From positions 1-30,710 of the forward strand of contig JAHWHB010000036.1 of the NCBI GenBank assembly GCA_019323575.1: 30,710 nt of DNA, read 5' to 3'. This document shows positions 15,202 through 23,464 of this stretch, piece after piece. Under the pieces are notes generated by a model. That model had not been told where the DNA came from and did no database searches. It was given only the letters and a program-made list of their open reading frames with translations. Position 1 is the stretch's first letter; every line of letters starts with the position of its first letter. Position numbers and translations under genes: made by a program. This stretch comes from Candidatus Woesearchaeota archaeon (GTDB taxonomy: Archaea > Nanobdellota > Nanobdellia > Woesearchaeales > ARS49).

Positions 15202-18200
15202 ACACAATAATACTGCTGGCAACAATCGCGCTAGTCGCACCGCTAATAGCAGAAGCACAACAAGTAGGCTGCTGCTGCGACCCGGTATTATACAACGGCA
15301 GCTACATGACAAAAACAGCCTGCGACAACCTAAACTTCATATTCGTAGGGCCGCCGCCAAGCATACAAGTCACGTGCAGCGAGCACTGCAAAGCAGCACT
15401 AGCACTGCCAATAGCACAATGCGGAGACAAAATCTGCCAGCCAACAGAAAACGCAACAACATGCCCAGAAGACTGCGCCGTAGTAACCGGATGCGGAAGC
15501 CCAACATACCGGCCAGTTCCAGCAAACCTAGCAGTAAAACCAGTGCAAGGACAAAAAGCACTAAGACTAACATACGACCTGCCCTGCCCAGTTGATTACG
15601 TCAAAATCTCAAGATGCGAAGGCGACTGCACAAAATTCGAAACAATAGCAACAATACCTCCAGCAGCAACATTCAAAGACGAAAGCCCAGAGCTCAAGTT
15701 CAATACTGACTACACGTATGAGGTAAGAGCAAGATACAAAACAACAACACAAGACAGCGAACCAGCAACAAACACAGGAAACACAGGAGAGATAGAATGC
15801 TGGGAGCGAACAGGAAGATTCTGCCTCGACTATTACTCATACAGCCAATATTACGATTATTTGATAGAAAACGGATATGAAAGAACACCAGCAAGCGAGT
15901 TTGAAACAGACTTCAACAAAGCAGTAAACAAGACCTTCAAATCAAGATTCAACCAAGGATGGGAATGCGATCCCAACAACAGACTCACAGAAATAGGAGT
16001 AGCATGTCAGAAAGACCAATACTGCATACCTGACGGTCCAAGATGCGTATCAATCACACCATGCAGCACAGGATACCCCTTTGGCTTGCTGACAACACAA
16101 GAAAACTGCGAAAGAGGAATAACACCAAAATACTGCTTTTTCGACAGAAGCACAACAACAGCAAACAACTGCTACGCCTGCAACCCAAAAATGACCTGCT
16201 ATGACTACAAATCAAAACAAGCATGCGAAAGCGACAACTGCGGAGCAGGAGACTGCCAATGGAACAATGTATTTGAGGATTTGGGAATAGGAGTGTGCAT
16301 AGACAAAAACTACAACAACTGCAAACTATGCGACAAAAGCGGAAGCGGACTAGGAAATACAGACGCAACTAGCACGATATGGGATGTGTGCAGAGAAGAA
16401 AAAAGCCAAGCGCTAAGCAACGACAACTACCCCTGCTTTTACGATGCAGACAAAAAAACAAGCAAAACATGCGACGAAGCAACGTGCTCAGACTATACAC
16501 CAACACAATGCGGAGCGCCAGAAGGAGGAATAAAACTAAACCCGGACAACAGCCAAGCAACAATAAGCAACGATATATGCGGAATCGGAGTATGTGATTA
16601 CAGACTAGCCACAGGCTGCGTGAAAAACGCAGATGGAAACTCAGGAGCAGGAATGCCTGACTGCGCGTACGGAGACAAAACCTGCGAACAAGACTACTTC
16701 CCGCCAACAACCACGCTAATACCCTCAGGATACGCAGGAAGAGTGGACAACATAAACATAAGAGTGTTTGACAAAATAAACAAAAAAAGCCCGCCCCAAG
16801 ACCACGCAGGAAAAACAGGATACAAAACATACCTCTGCATAAAAACAGAAACAAACAACTGCCTAGACGCACGAATCTTCCCAATAACAACAACATCAAC
16901 AAAACTCACACTAAAAAACACAGAGCTAAAAGATGGACAAAAAATACTGGCACAACTAAAACCAGGAAACAACACAATAGCATACTACTCAAAAGACCCC
17001 TCAAACAACCTAGAAATAATACAAGAAACAGAAATATACGCGTGCCAAGAATGCAGCCCGCCGCAACTAATAAACCTAACAGTAACAGGAGGAAACGTAA
17101 TAGGAAACAAAATCTATACCTCGACAAAAAAACCAAAATTCACATTCACGTTCGACGAGCCAGTACAAGTAACATACGCGGAAATAACAAGAGCTGGGGA
17201 ATCAATACAAATAACACAATTGACATCAGGAAGAACATCAATCCACGAATTCGTACCAGCAAAAACACTAGAAGGCGGCTATAACTTCACACTAAACGGA
17301 CACAACGAAAAAAACATCTACTTTGACCCTCCAGGACTAGAGTACCAACTAATCGTAGACCCTGAAATAACAGGACTAAAAATAACACCAGCAGATGAAA
17401 GCATAATAGAAAAAACACCAATAGACATCTACCTGAACTTCACAAACCCTGCAATACTGAAAAAAGTACTCGTATCAGAACAAGTCTACGAACCATACGT
17501 AATAACAGAAAAAATACAAGACATTACAGACATGTTCACAACAAGAGACAACCAGAGCTACAAAGCAAAAGTAACCAATCTCACAGGAGGAAAATACACA
17601 ATAACAGTAGAAGCAGAAGGATACAATGCACTAACAATATACAAACAAAGCAGCTTCTTCCTATCAACAAAAAAACCAAGCATAACACTCAAACAACCAG
17701 CCTGGGGAGTAACACCATACTCAGTATTCGGAGCGATAATAGAAACACCAATACCGGCAGAATGCAGATACGTCTTTGACGTGCCAACAGCACCAAGCGC
17801 AACAGACTTCCGATTCCTAAACGCGTTCACAGGAGAGACAACACACAACGCAACAGGATTTACAATACCATACGGCTCAGACACAGAACACCCCTTGCAC
17901 ACATACTGCAATTTCGAAGGATTCGGAATAGTACAAAGAACATTCAACATAACACTAGACCCAGACCCAGCAAAAATACTAACAGCATTCGCAGAACCAC
18001 CAGTAATAGCAGAAAGATACTATCCGGACGAAGAACTATACGTCACAACACTACAAGTAGAACTAGACAAGCCAGGATTCTGCAAATACTCGCTAATAAC
18101 AAGCAATTTTGCAGCAATGGAAGGAAACTTCCCAGGATACGACAAAACACCAAAACAAAGCCTGCTGGCAGAAGTAAACGTAACAGAACAAAAAGAATAC

Positions 18201-19943
18201 ACGTACTGGGTAACATGCAAAGGCAAAAACCAGCTCCTGACAGCACCAGAACAAATCCCATTCACAGTAAACCTCGAATTACCATTACAAGTAAAAAGCA
18301 GCACTCCAGCAGGATTCGGAACACTAGCATTCACAATAGGAGCAGTAGCAAACAAAAGAGTATACTGCTACTGGGGAGAAAGAGAAGATGATACAACAAG
18401 ATGCATGGGCTCATGCGAGTCAAGCTATACACAAAGACAACCAATAACAGTACAAAGCCCAGGCACATACACTTACTACATCAGATGCGCACACGTATCA
18501 GGAGAACAATCAGACCTGCTGGAAGTGCCGGTCATTATAGACACAACACCACCAACAACACCAGTAGTAGACGACACAGGAATACCATCAGACCCAGAAA
18601 TAACCTGGAGCAAAACAAAAATCAAAGTAGCATTCAAATCAGAAGACCCAGAAAGCGGAATAGACTATTACCTAATAACACTAAGAGAGGCAACAGGCAA
18701 CAGGTTCATCTTCAAAGACTACGTAAGCAACATAACCACAGGAGAACCAGTCTGGATATCACAAACAAACAACGGCTCATCCTTCATGCTAACAAACAAC
18801 AAACAATACAAGTTCATAGTAAAAGCCGTAAACAAAGTAGGACTGGAAAGCGAGCCAGGAGAAAGCGACGGAGTAACAGTAGACATAACAAAAACACCAG
18901 AACAATGCGAAAACGGAGAACAAGACGCAACTGAATCAGACATAGACTGCGGCGGAGAATGCGACGGGTGCCAAAACGGACAAACCTGCAGCCTAGACGA
19001 TGACTGCGCAAGCAACTACTGCGCAGACGGAATCTGCGAAACAGCAAGCTGTGAAGACGGAGTCAAAAACGGACTAGAAACAGACGTTGACTGCGGAGGA
19101 GAAAACTGCGACATGTGCGAAGACTACAGAACCTGCATAAGAAGCGAAGACTGCCTATCAGGCTACTGCGACCCGCACACAAAAATATGCGAAGAAGCAC
19201 CGCCCTGCGCAGACAAAAGACTATCACCAGGAGAGACAGACATAGACTGCGGAGGAGCATGCGCGCCATGCAGTGAAGGGCAAACCTGCGAGCAAGACAG
19301 CGACTGCAAAGAAGAACTAAAATGCAACGCAGAAAGAATATGCGCAACAACAATAGCGCCGCCAGAACCAGAAATAGTAACACCAGCACCAGAAATCATA
19401 ATACCAGAAGAAGAAACATCAATGTTCATCGTATTCCTATACATATTATTCATAGCACTCGCAATAGCAGGAATAACATTCGGAATACTATTCTATCTGA
19501 AAAAACAAAAGAAACCGGCAAAGCCGACAGCAAAGCCGGCAGAAGCAAAACCAGCAATAATCAAAAAAGACGAAATACAAAAACTAAGAACCTTCGCAAA
19601 AGAAGAAGAAATACCAGAAAAAGACTGGATACCACTAGAAAAAGAAATCAAGAAAAAACCACTAAAACACAAAGAATTCGAACGAGCACTAGAAAGACTA
19701 AGAGAAATGGTGCATAAAGAAAAACCAGCAGCAGAAGAACCACTAAAAAAACTAAGAAAAATACTAGACGAACTAACAGAAGAAGAAAGAAAACACTTAC
19801 AAAAAAAATTACACGAAGGAAAAATAACAAAAGAAATAGAAGAATTGCTTGCAGAACTCAAAATCACAGCAGAATACTACAAACAACACAAAGAAGAATT
19901 TGAAAAAGAATTAGCCGCATACGGCAGAAAAAAACACAAATAA
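15186..19943 (+). CDS. Giant Cys-rich surface protein with DCGG repeats, membrane anchor and cytoplasmic tail
   Basis: 1585 aa. A Sec signal peptide covers 1-24 (AEA before QQVGCCC). The motif CGDKICQPTENATTCPEDC (79-97) is a short Cys/acidic module common in archaeal surface proteins. An FN3-like domain lies at about 105-190. A Cys-rich zone (205-500) is followed by a series of beta-sandwich/Ig-like domains (about 510-1235, the last FN3-like at 1125-1235). Three tandem DCGG modules follow (1241-1388). After a Pro/Glu/Ile linker comes one membrane helix (about 1413-1438). The last 145 residues are Lys/Glu-rich, helical and cytoplasmic. About ten N-x-S/T sequons suggest glycosylation. This is a long ectodomain fixed to the membrane with an internal tail that could bind cytoplasmic partners: an adhesin, receptor or scaffold. 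It overlaps the previous gene by 16 nt. Confidence 0.88.
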   Translation: MPSKINTIILLATIALVAPLIAEAQQVGCCCDPVLYNGSYMTKTACDNLNFIFVGPPPSIQVTCSEHCKAALALPIAQCGDKICQPTENATTCPEDCAVVTGCGSPTYRPVPANLAVKPVQGQKALRLTYDLPCPVDYVKISRCEGDCTKFETIATIPPAATFKDESPELKFNTDYTYEVRARYKTTTQDSEPATNTGNTGEIECWERTGRFCLDYYSYSQYYDYLIENGYERTPASEFETDFNKAVNKTFKSRFNQGWECDPNNRLTEIGVACQKDQYCIPDGPRCVSITPCSTGYPFGLLTTQENCERGITPKYCFFDRSTTTANNCYACNPKMTCYDYKSKQACESDNCGAGDCQWNNVFEDLGIGVCIDKNYNNCKLCDKSGSGLGNTDATSTIWDVCREEKSQALSNDNYPCFYDADKKTSKTCDEATCSDYTPTQCGAPEGGIKLNPDNSQATISNDICGIGVCDYRLATGCVKNADGNSGAGMPDCAYGDKTCEQDYFPPTTTLIPSGYAGRVDNINIRVFDKINKKSPPQDHAGKTGYKTYLCIKTETNNCLDARIFPITTTSTKLTLKNTELKDGQKILAQLKPGNNTIAYYSKDPSNNLEIIQETEIYACQECSPPQLINLTVTGGNVIGNKIYTSTKKPKFTFTFDEPVQVTYAEITRAGESIQITQLTSGRTSIHEFVPAKTLEGGYNFTLNGHNEKNIYFDPPGLEYQLIVDPEITGLKITPADESIIEKTPIDIYLNFTNPAILKKVLVSEQVYEPYVITEKIQDITDMFTTRDNQSYKAKVTNLTGGKYTITVEAEGYNALTIYKQSSFFLSTKKPSITLKQPAWGVTPYSVFGAIIETPIPAECRYVFDVPTAPSATDFRFLNAFTGETTHNATGFTIPYGSDTEHPLHTYCNFEGFGIVQRTFNITLDPDPAKILTAFAEPPVIAERYYPDEELYVTTLQVELDKPGFCKYSLITSNFAAMEGNFPGYDKTPKQSLLAEVNVTEQKEYTYWVTCKGKNQLLTAPEQIPFTVNLELPLQVKSSTPAGFGTLAFTIGAVANKRVYCYWGEREDDTTRCMGSCESSYTQRQPITVQSPGTYTYYIRCAHVSGEQSDLLEVPVIIDTTPPTTPVVDDTGIPSDPEITWSKTKIKVAFKSEDPESGIDYYLITLREATGNRFIFKDYVSNITTGEPVWISQTNNGSSFMLTNNKQYKFIVKAVNKVGLESEPGESDGVTVDITKTPEQCENGEQDATESDIDCGGECDGCQNGQTCSLDDDCASNYCADGICETASCEDGVKNGLETDVDCGGENCDMCEDYRTCIRSEDCLSGYCDPHTKICEEAPPCADKRLSPGETDIDCGGACAPCSEGQTCEQDSDCKEELKCNAERICATTIAPPEPEIVTPAPEIIIPEEETSMFIVFLYILFIALAIAGITFGILFYLKKQKKPAKPTAKPAEAKPAIIKKDEIQKLRTFAKEEEIPEKDWIPLEKEIKKKPLKHKEFERALERLREMVHKEKPAAEEPLKKLRKILDELTEEERKHLQKKLHEGKITKEIEELLAELKITAEYYKQHKEEFEKELAAYGRKKHK
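18906..19349 (+). repeat. Three tandem DCGG Cys-rich modules inside the giant surface protein
   Basis: Residues 1241-1288, 1289-1340 and 1341-1388 each follow the pattern C, then ETD/ESD-[IV]-DCGG-x-C, then C, then [QR]TC, [DE]DC, YC or KC, and a closing IC. The copies diverge in sequence, so this is a protein-level repeat, not a recent DNA duplication. Similar modules occur in large extracellular proteins of bacteria and archaea. Confidence 0.8.
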
Positions 19944-19954
19944 AAAATCAACAA

Positions 19955-20461
19955 ATGAAAAAAGCACAAATAATCGGACAAATATTCGTCTTCATACTAG
20001 CAGGACTAATATTCATCCTAATAGTATCATACGGGTACAAAGCAATACAATACTTTCTAGAAAGACAGGAACAAGTAGTGCTAGTAGACTTCAAAACAGA
20101 CCTTGAAATAGCAGTGGAAGGGGTAAAAAGAGACTATGGCACAGTCAGAAAAGCAGAACTAAAACTACCAAGCAAATACCAGGGGGTGTGCTTTTTCGAC
20201 TATGAATCAGACGTGTGCGATCCAGGAACGCCAAGCATAAACCCACAACTAATAACACCACAACAAACAATCAACGTAAAATGGGCAGAAGAAGCCTGCA
20301 AACTAAAAAGCGCAAACATATTCATAATACCAAGAACCCAAGACTTTGAACTCCCAGACATACAAATAGACAAAGGATACGTGTGCATACCGAACACAGG
20401 AACAATCACAATAAGACTAGAAGGCACAGGCAAAAAAGCAAAAATATCAGCGTGGACGTAA
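19955..20461 (+). CDS. Pilin-like protein with KKAQ leader
   Basis: 168 aa starting MKKAQIIGQIFVFILAGLIF: basic leader, Ala-Gln site, then a hydrophobic helix (about 7-28), as in type IV pilin-like prepilin-peptidase substrates. The mature domain is about 135 aa, of mixed character, with Cys in QGVCFFDYESDVCD, EACKLK and GYVCIPN. LKLPSKYQGVCFFD resembles a motif I remember from DPANN exported proteins found beside other KKAQ proteins. It starts 11 nt after the giant gene and is followed 27 nt later by the next gene. No internal promoter is convincing. Probably a minor pilin-like subunit. Confidence 0.82.
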   Translation: MKKAQIIGQIFVFILAGLIFILIVSYGYKAIQYFLERQEQVVLVDFKTDLEIAVEGVKRDYGTVRKAELKLPSKYQGVCFFDYESDVCDPGTPSINPQLITPQQTINVKWAEEACKLKSANIFIIPRTQDFELPDIQIDKGYVCIPNTGTITIRLEGTGKKAKISAWT

Positions 20462-20488
20462 TCACTCTAGATAAGCGCCGCAAACAAG

Positions 20489-21559
20489 ATGAACAAAAAG
20501 GGGATAGAACTACAATTCCACTGGATATTCATACTAATAGCAGGAGCACTAATACTCGGATTCTTCTTCAGCGTAGCAAACAAACAAAAAAACCTAAGCC
20601 AGGAAAAACTAGAACTAACACTAGCAACAGACATAGACAACATACTAACACAAGCAATAGTCAGCAGAGGAACAGCACAACCACTGCCAGTACCTCCACA
20701 AGGAATAGCATTCGAATGCACAGAAGGATGCGAATGCAGATTCAGAATAGAAAAAGCAACAAAAAACTTCGGAGACAAACCAATATTCGCACCATCATAC
20801 CTAAAAGACCAAGAACTCACAGTCTGGGCGCTAGAACTAAAACTACCATACAGAATAACAAACTTCCTCTACATAACAAACCCAAACATCAAATACTATC
20901 TCGTGTATGAAGAAGAGACAACAAGCAAATCCCTCCTAGATCAATTGAAAAAAGGAATCCCTCCCTTAATACAATACGAAACAATAACACAACAACAAAT
21001 GACAAGCACAAAAGAAGAAGACTACCAACACACTAAATTTGTTCTATTAAACGTAGAACCAACAACACTAGACTACTCATTCAAAAAAGCAAGCGCAAGC
21101 GCAATAAAAGTAGACCCGAACGGAATAACATTCTATGAAAAAGACGGAACAACACTAACAAGCACAAAATACCTAAGCTACGCTGGACTGCCGTCAATAT
21201 ACGCTGCAATATTCGCAGAAGACTCAACAATGTACGAATGCGGACTAAAAACAGCATTCAGAAAACTAGGATACATATCAAAAATATACGCAGAAAGAGC
21301 AGCAGAACTAGAACAAAAAGCAACAGAAACAGGAAAAACATGGTGCGTGTACGGAAACATCGGAAAATGCGAAGAAGAAGACTGCAGCGCAGCAGCAAGC
21401 GCAACAGTAATACAACTATTATGCCAGCAAAACGCGTGCGCAAAAAACCTAGCAAACCAACTCGACCAATCAGCACTAGCAAATCTGAACACACTAAAAA
21501 GCCTATTGGACAGCGCAAACAGAAACTTCATACAACAAAGCTGTCCGGAGCTGTTCTAA
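20489..21559 (+). CDS. Pilin-like protein with NKKG leader
   Basis: 356 aa starting MNKKGIELQFHWIFILIAGAL. The KKG site, the Glu three residues into the mature helix and the hydrophobic segment (about 11-29) fit a class III leader, and the mature-helix Glu is like Glu5 of true pilins. The ectodomain carries GIAFECTEGCECRFRIE (about 71-87), a Cys triplet that recurs in DPANN exported proteins as I recall them. It also has an Ala-rich helical C-terminal part with further Cys (MYECGLK, WCVYGNIGKCEEEDC, LLCQQNAC). It ends exactly one base before the next ATG. Predicted as a larger pilin-like subunit; no enzymatic motif seen. Confidence 0.82.
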   Translation: MNKKGIELQFHWIFILIAGALILGFFFSVANKQKNLSQEKLELTLATDIDNILTQAIVSRGTAQPLPVPPQGIAFECTEGCECRFRIEKATKNFGDKPIFAPSYLKDQELTVWALELKLPYRITNFLYITNPNIKYYLVYEEETTSKSLLDQLKKGIPPLIQYETITQQQMTSTKEEDYQHTKFVLLNVEPTTLDYSFKKASASAIKVDPNGITFYEKDGTTLTSTKYLSYAGLPSIYAAIFAEDSTMYECGLKTAFRKLGYISKIYAERAAELEQKATETGKTWCVYGNIGKCEEEDCSAAASATVIQLLCQQNACAKNLANQLDQSALANLNTLKSLLDSANRNFIQQSCPELF

Positions 21560-22033
21560 ATGAAAGGACAGGTAAAAATGTTCGAAACAATAGCAGTACT
21601 CATAGTATTCTTCTTCCTATTATTCACAGGAGCAGCATTCTACTTCGGAGCGCAAAAATCATCGCTACAAAAAGAAAGAGTAAAAGCAAGCGAACAATAC
21701 GCGTTCCAGACAGCACTAAAAGCATTCTACCTGCCAGAACTAGACTGCTCATTCCTAGTCACACAAAAAGACAACTGCATAGACAAAATAAAAATGACAA
21801 AACTAGCAGAACTAATCAACACAAACGAAAAAGCGCAAACAGACTACTACAGCGAATTCGGATATTCAACAATAACAACAAAAGACGTATTCACAGAAGA
21901 AAAATGGACAATATACACAAACATACCAGAAGACTACACAAGCAAAATAAAAGCACAAACACCAATACTATTGTATGACGCCTGGGTGGACAGATACTCA
22001 TTCGGAGTAATAGAGGTGGACGTGTATGTTTAG
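21560..22033 (+). CDS. Pilin-like protein with KGQ leader
   Basis: 157 aa starting MKGQVKMFETIAVLIVFFFLL: a three-residue leader with Gly-Gln cleavage, Glu in the mature helix (FET), and a hydrophobic segment at about 8-30. The ectodomain is small and has only two cysteines (LDCSF, DNCID), fewer than in neighbours, and is followed by aromatic beta-type stretches (KWTIYTNI, ILLYDAWVDRYSFGVIEVDVYV). The ATG directly abuts the previous stop, and the gene overlaps the next by 8 nt, so translation is coupled. Likely a minor pilin-like subunit. Confidence 0.82.
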   Translation: MKGQVKMFETIAVLIVFFFLLFTGAAFYFGAQKSSLQKERVKASEQYAFQTALKAFYLPELDCSFLVTQKDNCIDKIKMTKLAELINTNEKAQTDYYSEFGYSTITTKDVFTEEKWTIYTNIPEDYTSKIKAQTPILLYDAWVDRYSFGVIEVDVYV

Positions 22034-22508
22034 GCGCGGCCAGATGGAGATATTTGGTTTGGTAATAATAGTAATACTTCTCGCAATAGGACTATTGTTC
22101 GCAATAGTAATGCTCACAAAAACACCAACAGGAGAAGTAGAACGAGTAAAACAAAGCGTACAAGCAGCAAACTTCCTCAACACAATGCTGGGAACAACAA
22201 CAGACTGCGCAGACAGAACAGTCAGAGAACTAATACAAGACTGCGCAGTAAGCAATTACGGACAAGGCGCAAAATGCAACGGAAAAGACACCTGCGAAAC
22301 AGCACACGAAACAATAACAAAAATGCTAAGCAAAACACTAGGAGAATGGGGCAGACAATACAAATTCTACATAAACGGAACTCCTTCCGTAGAAAAACTG
22401 GAAATACAAACAGGAAAGTGCACAGGAGAAAGAGAAGGAAGCTCAAGACCAGAAAAAATACGACCCGGAATGGATGTTACAGTAACGCTGCATATCTGCA
22501 GAGATTAA
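22026..22508 (+). CDS. Pilin-like protein with RRGQ leader, last gene of operon 1
   Basis: 160 aa starting MFRRGQMEIFGLVIIVILLAI. The RRG-Q site and the mature-helix Glu (QMEIF) are the most pilin-like in this operon; the hydrophobic helix spans about 9-30. The ectodomain has about six cysteines (TDCADR, QDCAVS, KCNGKDTC, GKCTGE, HICRD). GAGGTG upstream of the ATG provides a ribosome binding site within the previous gene's end (8-nt overlap). It ends 12 nt from the convergent PhoU-like gene, which closes the operon. Confidence 0.83.
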   Translation: MFRRGQMEIFGLVIIVILLAIGLLFAIVMLTKTPTGEVERVKQSVQAANFLNTMLGTTTDCADRTVRELIQDCAVSNYGQGAKCNGKDTCETAHETITKMLSKTLGEWGRQYKFYINGTPSVEKLEIQTGKCTGEREGSSRPEKIRPGMDVTVTLHICRD

Positions 22509-22520
22509 GATTTTCTTCTA

Positions 22521-23414
22521 TTAAGAATAGAAAGCAAATGTAGAAGCAGAAAAGTCAGCAGTCTTCAAAACAACATGCAACAAATGACACAAAACAACAG
22601 CATCATCCTTCAAAGACCCCTCAATATCATCACGCAAAGACTTATACTCTTCTGACAAATTACTAAGAGCAGCAACATCAAACTTGTAAAACAACTCATA
22701 ATACTTCCTCAGCAAGGAATTAGTTCTCTCAAACAAAACAACAGAATTCTTTGAAATCTTCTTATCAGAAGAGAGATGCCTGCATATGTACTTGTACTCA
22801 TCAGCAATCTTCTCCAAATTCCACATAATAACATACAAGAAATTAGTCTTAACAGGCTCATCAAGACCCCGCTTGTTCAAAATACGCTCAACAAAATTAG
22901 TCAACTGATTATTCTGCTTCTCCAAATCCAGCAAACCAGAAAGCTCAGAAAACTTTTTTTGTTTTATTAACTCAAAAGACTGGTCAGCAAGCGAAAGAGT
23001 AACAAGAAAAGCCCTCCTCACAATAACCTGCAACTGATCATCAAGCTCCTTAGCAAGAGAACGAATAACACAAGAATCACCAGAACGGTGAACAACAGCA
23101 AAACCCAAGAACAAATCCTTCAAAAGCTCATCAACCAAAGCAGCATGCTTTGAATCAGTTCTAACCTCAATCTCATCATAACCCTTCTTATGCAAAGAGG
23201 ATAGAATCCAACGCAAAACACGCTCAGAAGCACCAGAAACATCAACAACACCTTTTTTCAACATCCTGGGCTCAGAAGTAGAGACAATCAAACGAGGACC
23301 AGACTCAAGAACATCAACCTCCTCGCCCTTCTTAACGCCCCACTCCCTGACCCAGTCATTAGGAAGGCTAACAACAAGAGTCTTATCAGCAATCTGAATA
23401 ACCCTGCGCTTCAT
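22521..23414 (-). CDS. AbrB-PhoU fusion regulator (phosphate-uptake-regulator family)
   Basis: 297 aa. Residues 1-48 form a SpoVT/AbrB-like swapped-hairpin DNA-binding domain (MKRRVIQIADKTLVVSLPNDW, then GVKKGEEVDVLESG). The remainder is a long helical region ending in PhoU-like helices (LEKQNNQLTNFVERIL, then WNLEKIADEYKYICRHL), the family's helical-bundle repeat with acidic metal-binding positions. Archaeal proteins of this architecture are annotated as phosphate uptake or general regulators; the target is unknown and no pst transporter genes are near. The ATG at 23414 is 25.5 nt from the TATA centre at 23439.5, so it is leaderless and divergent from the kinase-like gene. Confidence 0.85.
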   Translation of the reverse strand: MKRRVIQIADKTLVVSLPNDWVREWGVKKGEEVDVLESGPRLIVSTSEPRMLKKGVVDVSGASERVLRWILSSLHKKGYDEIEVRTDSKHAALVDELLKDLFLGFAVVHRSGDSCVIRSLAKELDDQLQVIVRRAFLVTLSLADQSFELIKQKKFSELSGLLDLEKQNNQLTNFVERILNKRGLDEPVKTNFLYVIMWNLEKIADEYKYICRHLSSDKKISKNSVVLFERTNSLLRKYYELFYKFDVAALSNLSEEYKSLRDDIEGSLKDDAVVLCHLLHVVLKTADFSASTFAFYS

Positions 23415-23433
23415 ACAACTTCCGACGATAGAT

Positions 23434-23444
23434 TAATATATAAA
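23434..23444. promoter_or_regulatory. Shared bidirectional TATA element (AbrB-PhoU / kinase-like gene)
   Basis: The palindrome TATATA (23437-23442) is centred exactly 25.5 nt from both the minus-strand ATG at 23414 and the plus-strand ATG at 23465. The 50-nt gap holds no second TATA. It also excludes an upstream in-frame ATG at 23444, which lies inside the element. Confidence 0.68.
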
Positions 23445-23464
23445 TGTTAGCACTGGCAAGTGAT

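Noticed and set aside
19163..19867. Long antisense frames (96 and 124 codons) opposite the giant gene's 3' end
   Set aside because: Such Cys/Ser/Leu/Phe-rich antisense frames occur opposite most plus-strand genes because A/C-rich coding strands rarely create antisense stops. They have no promoter or ribosome binding site.
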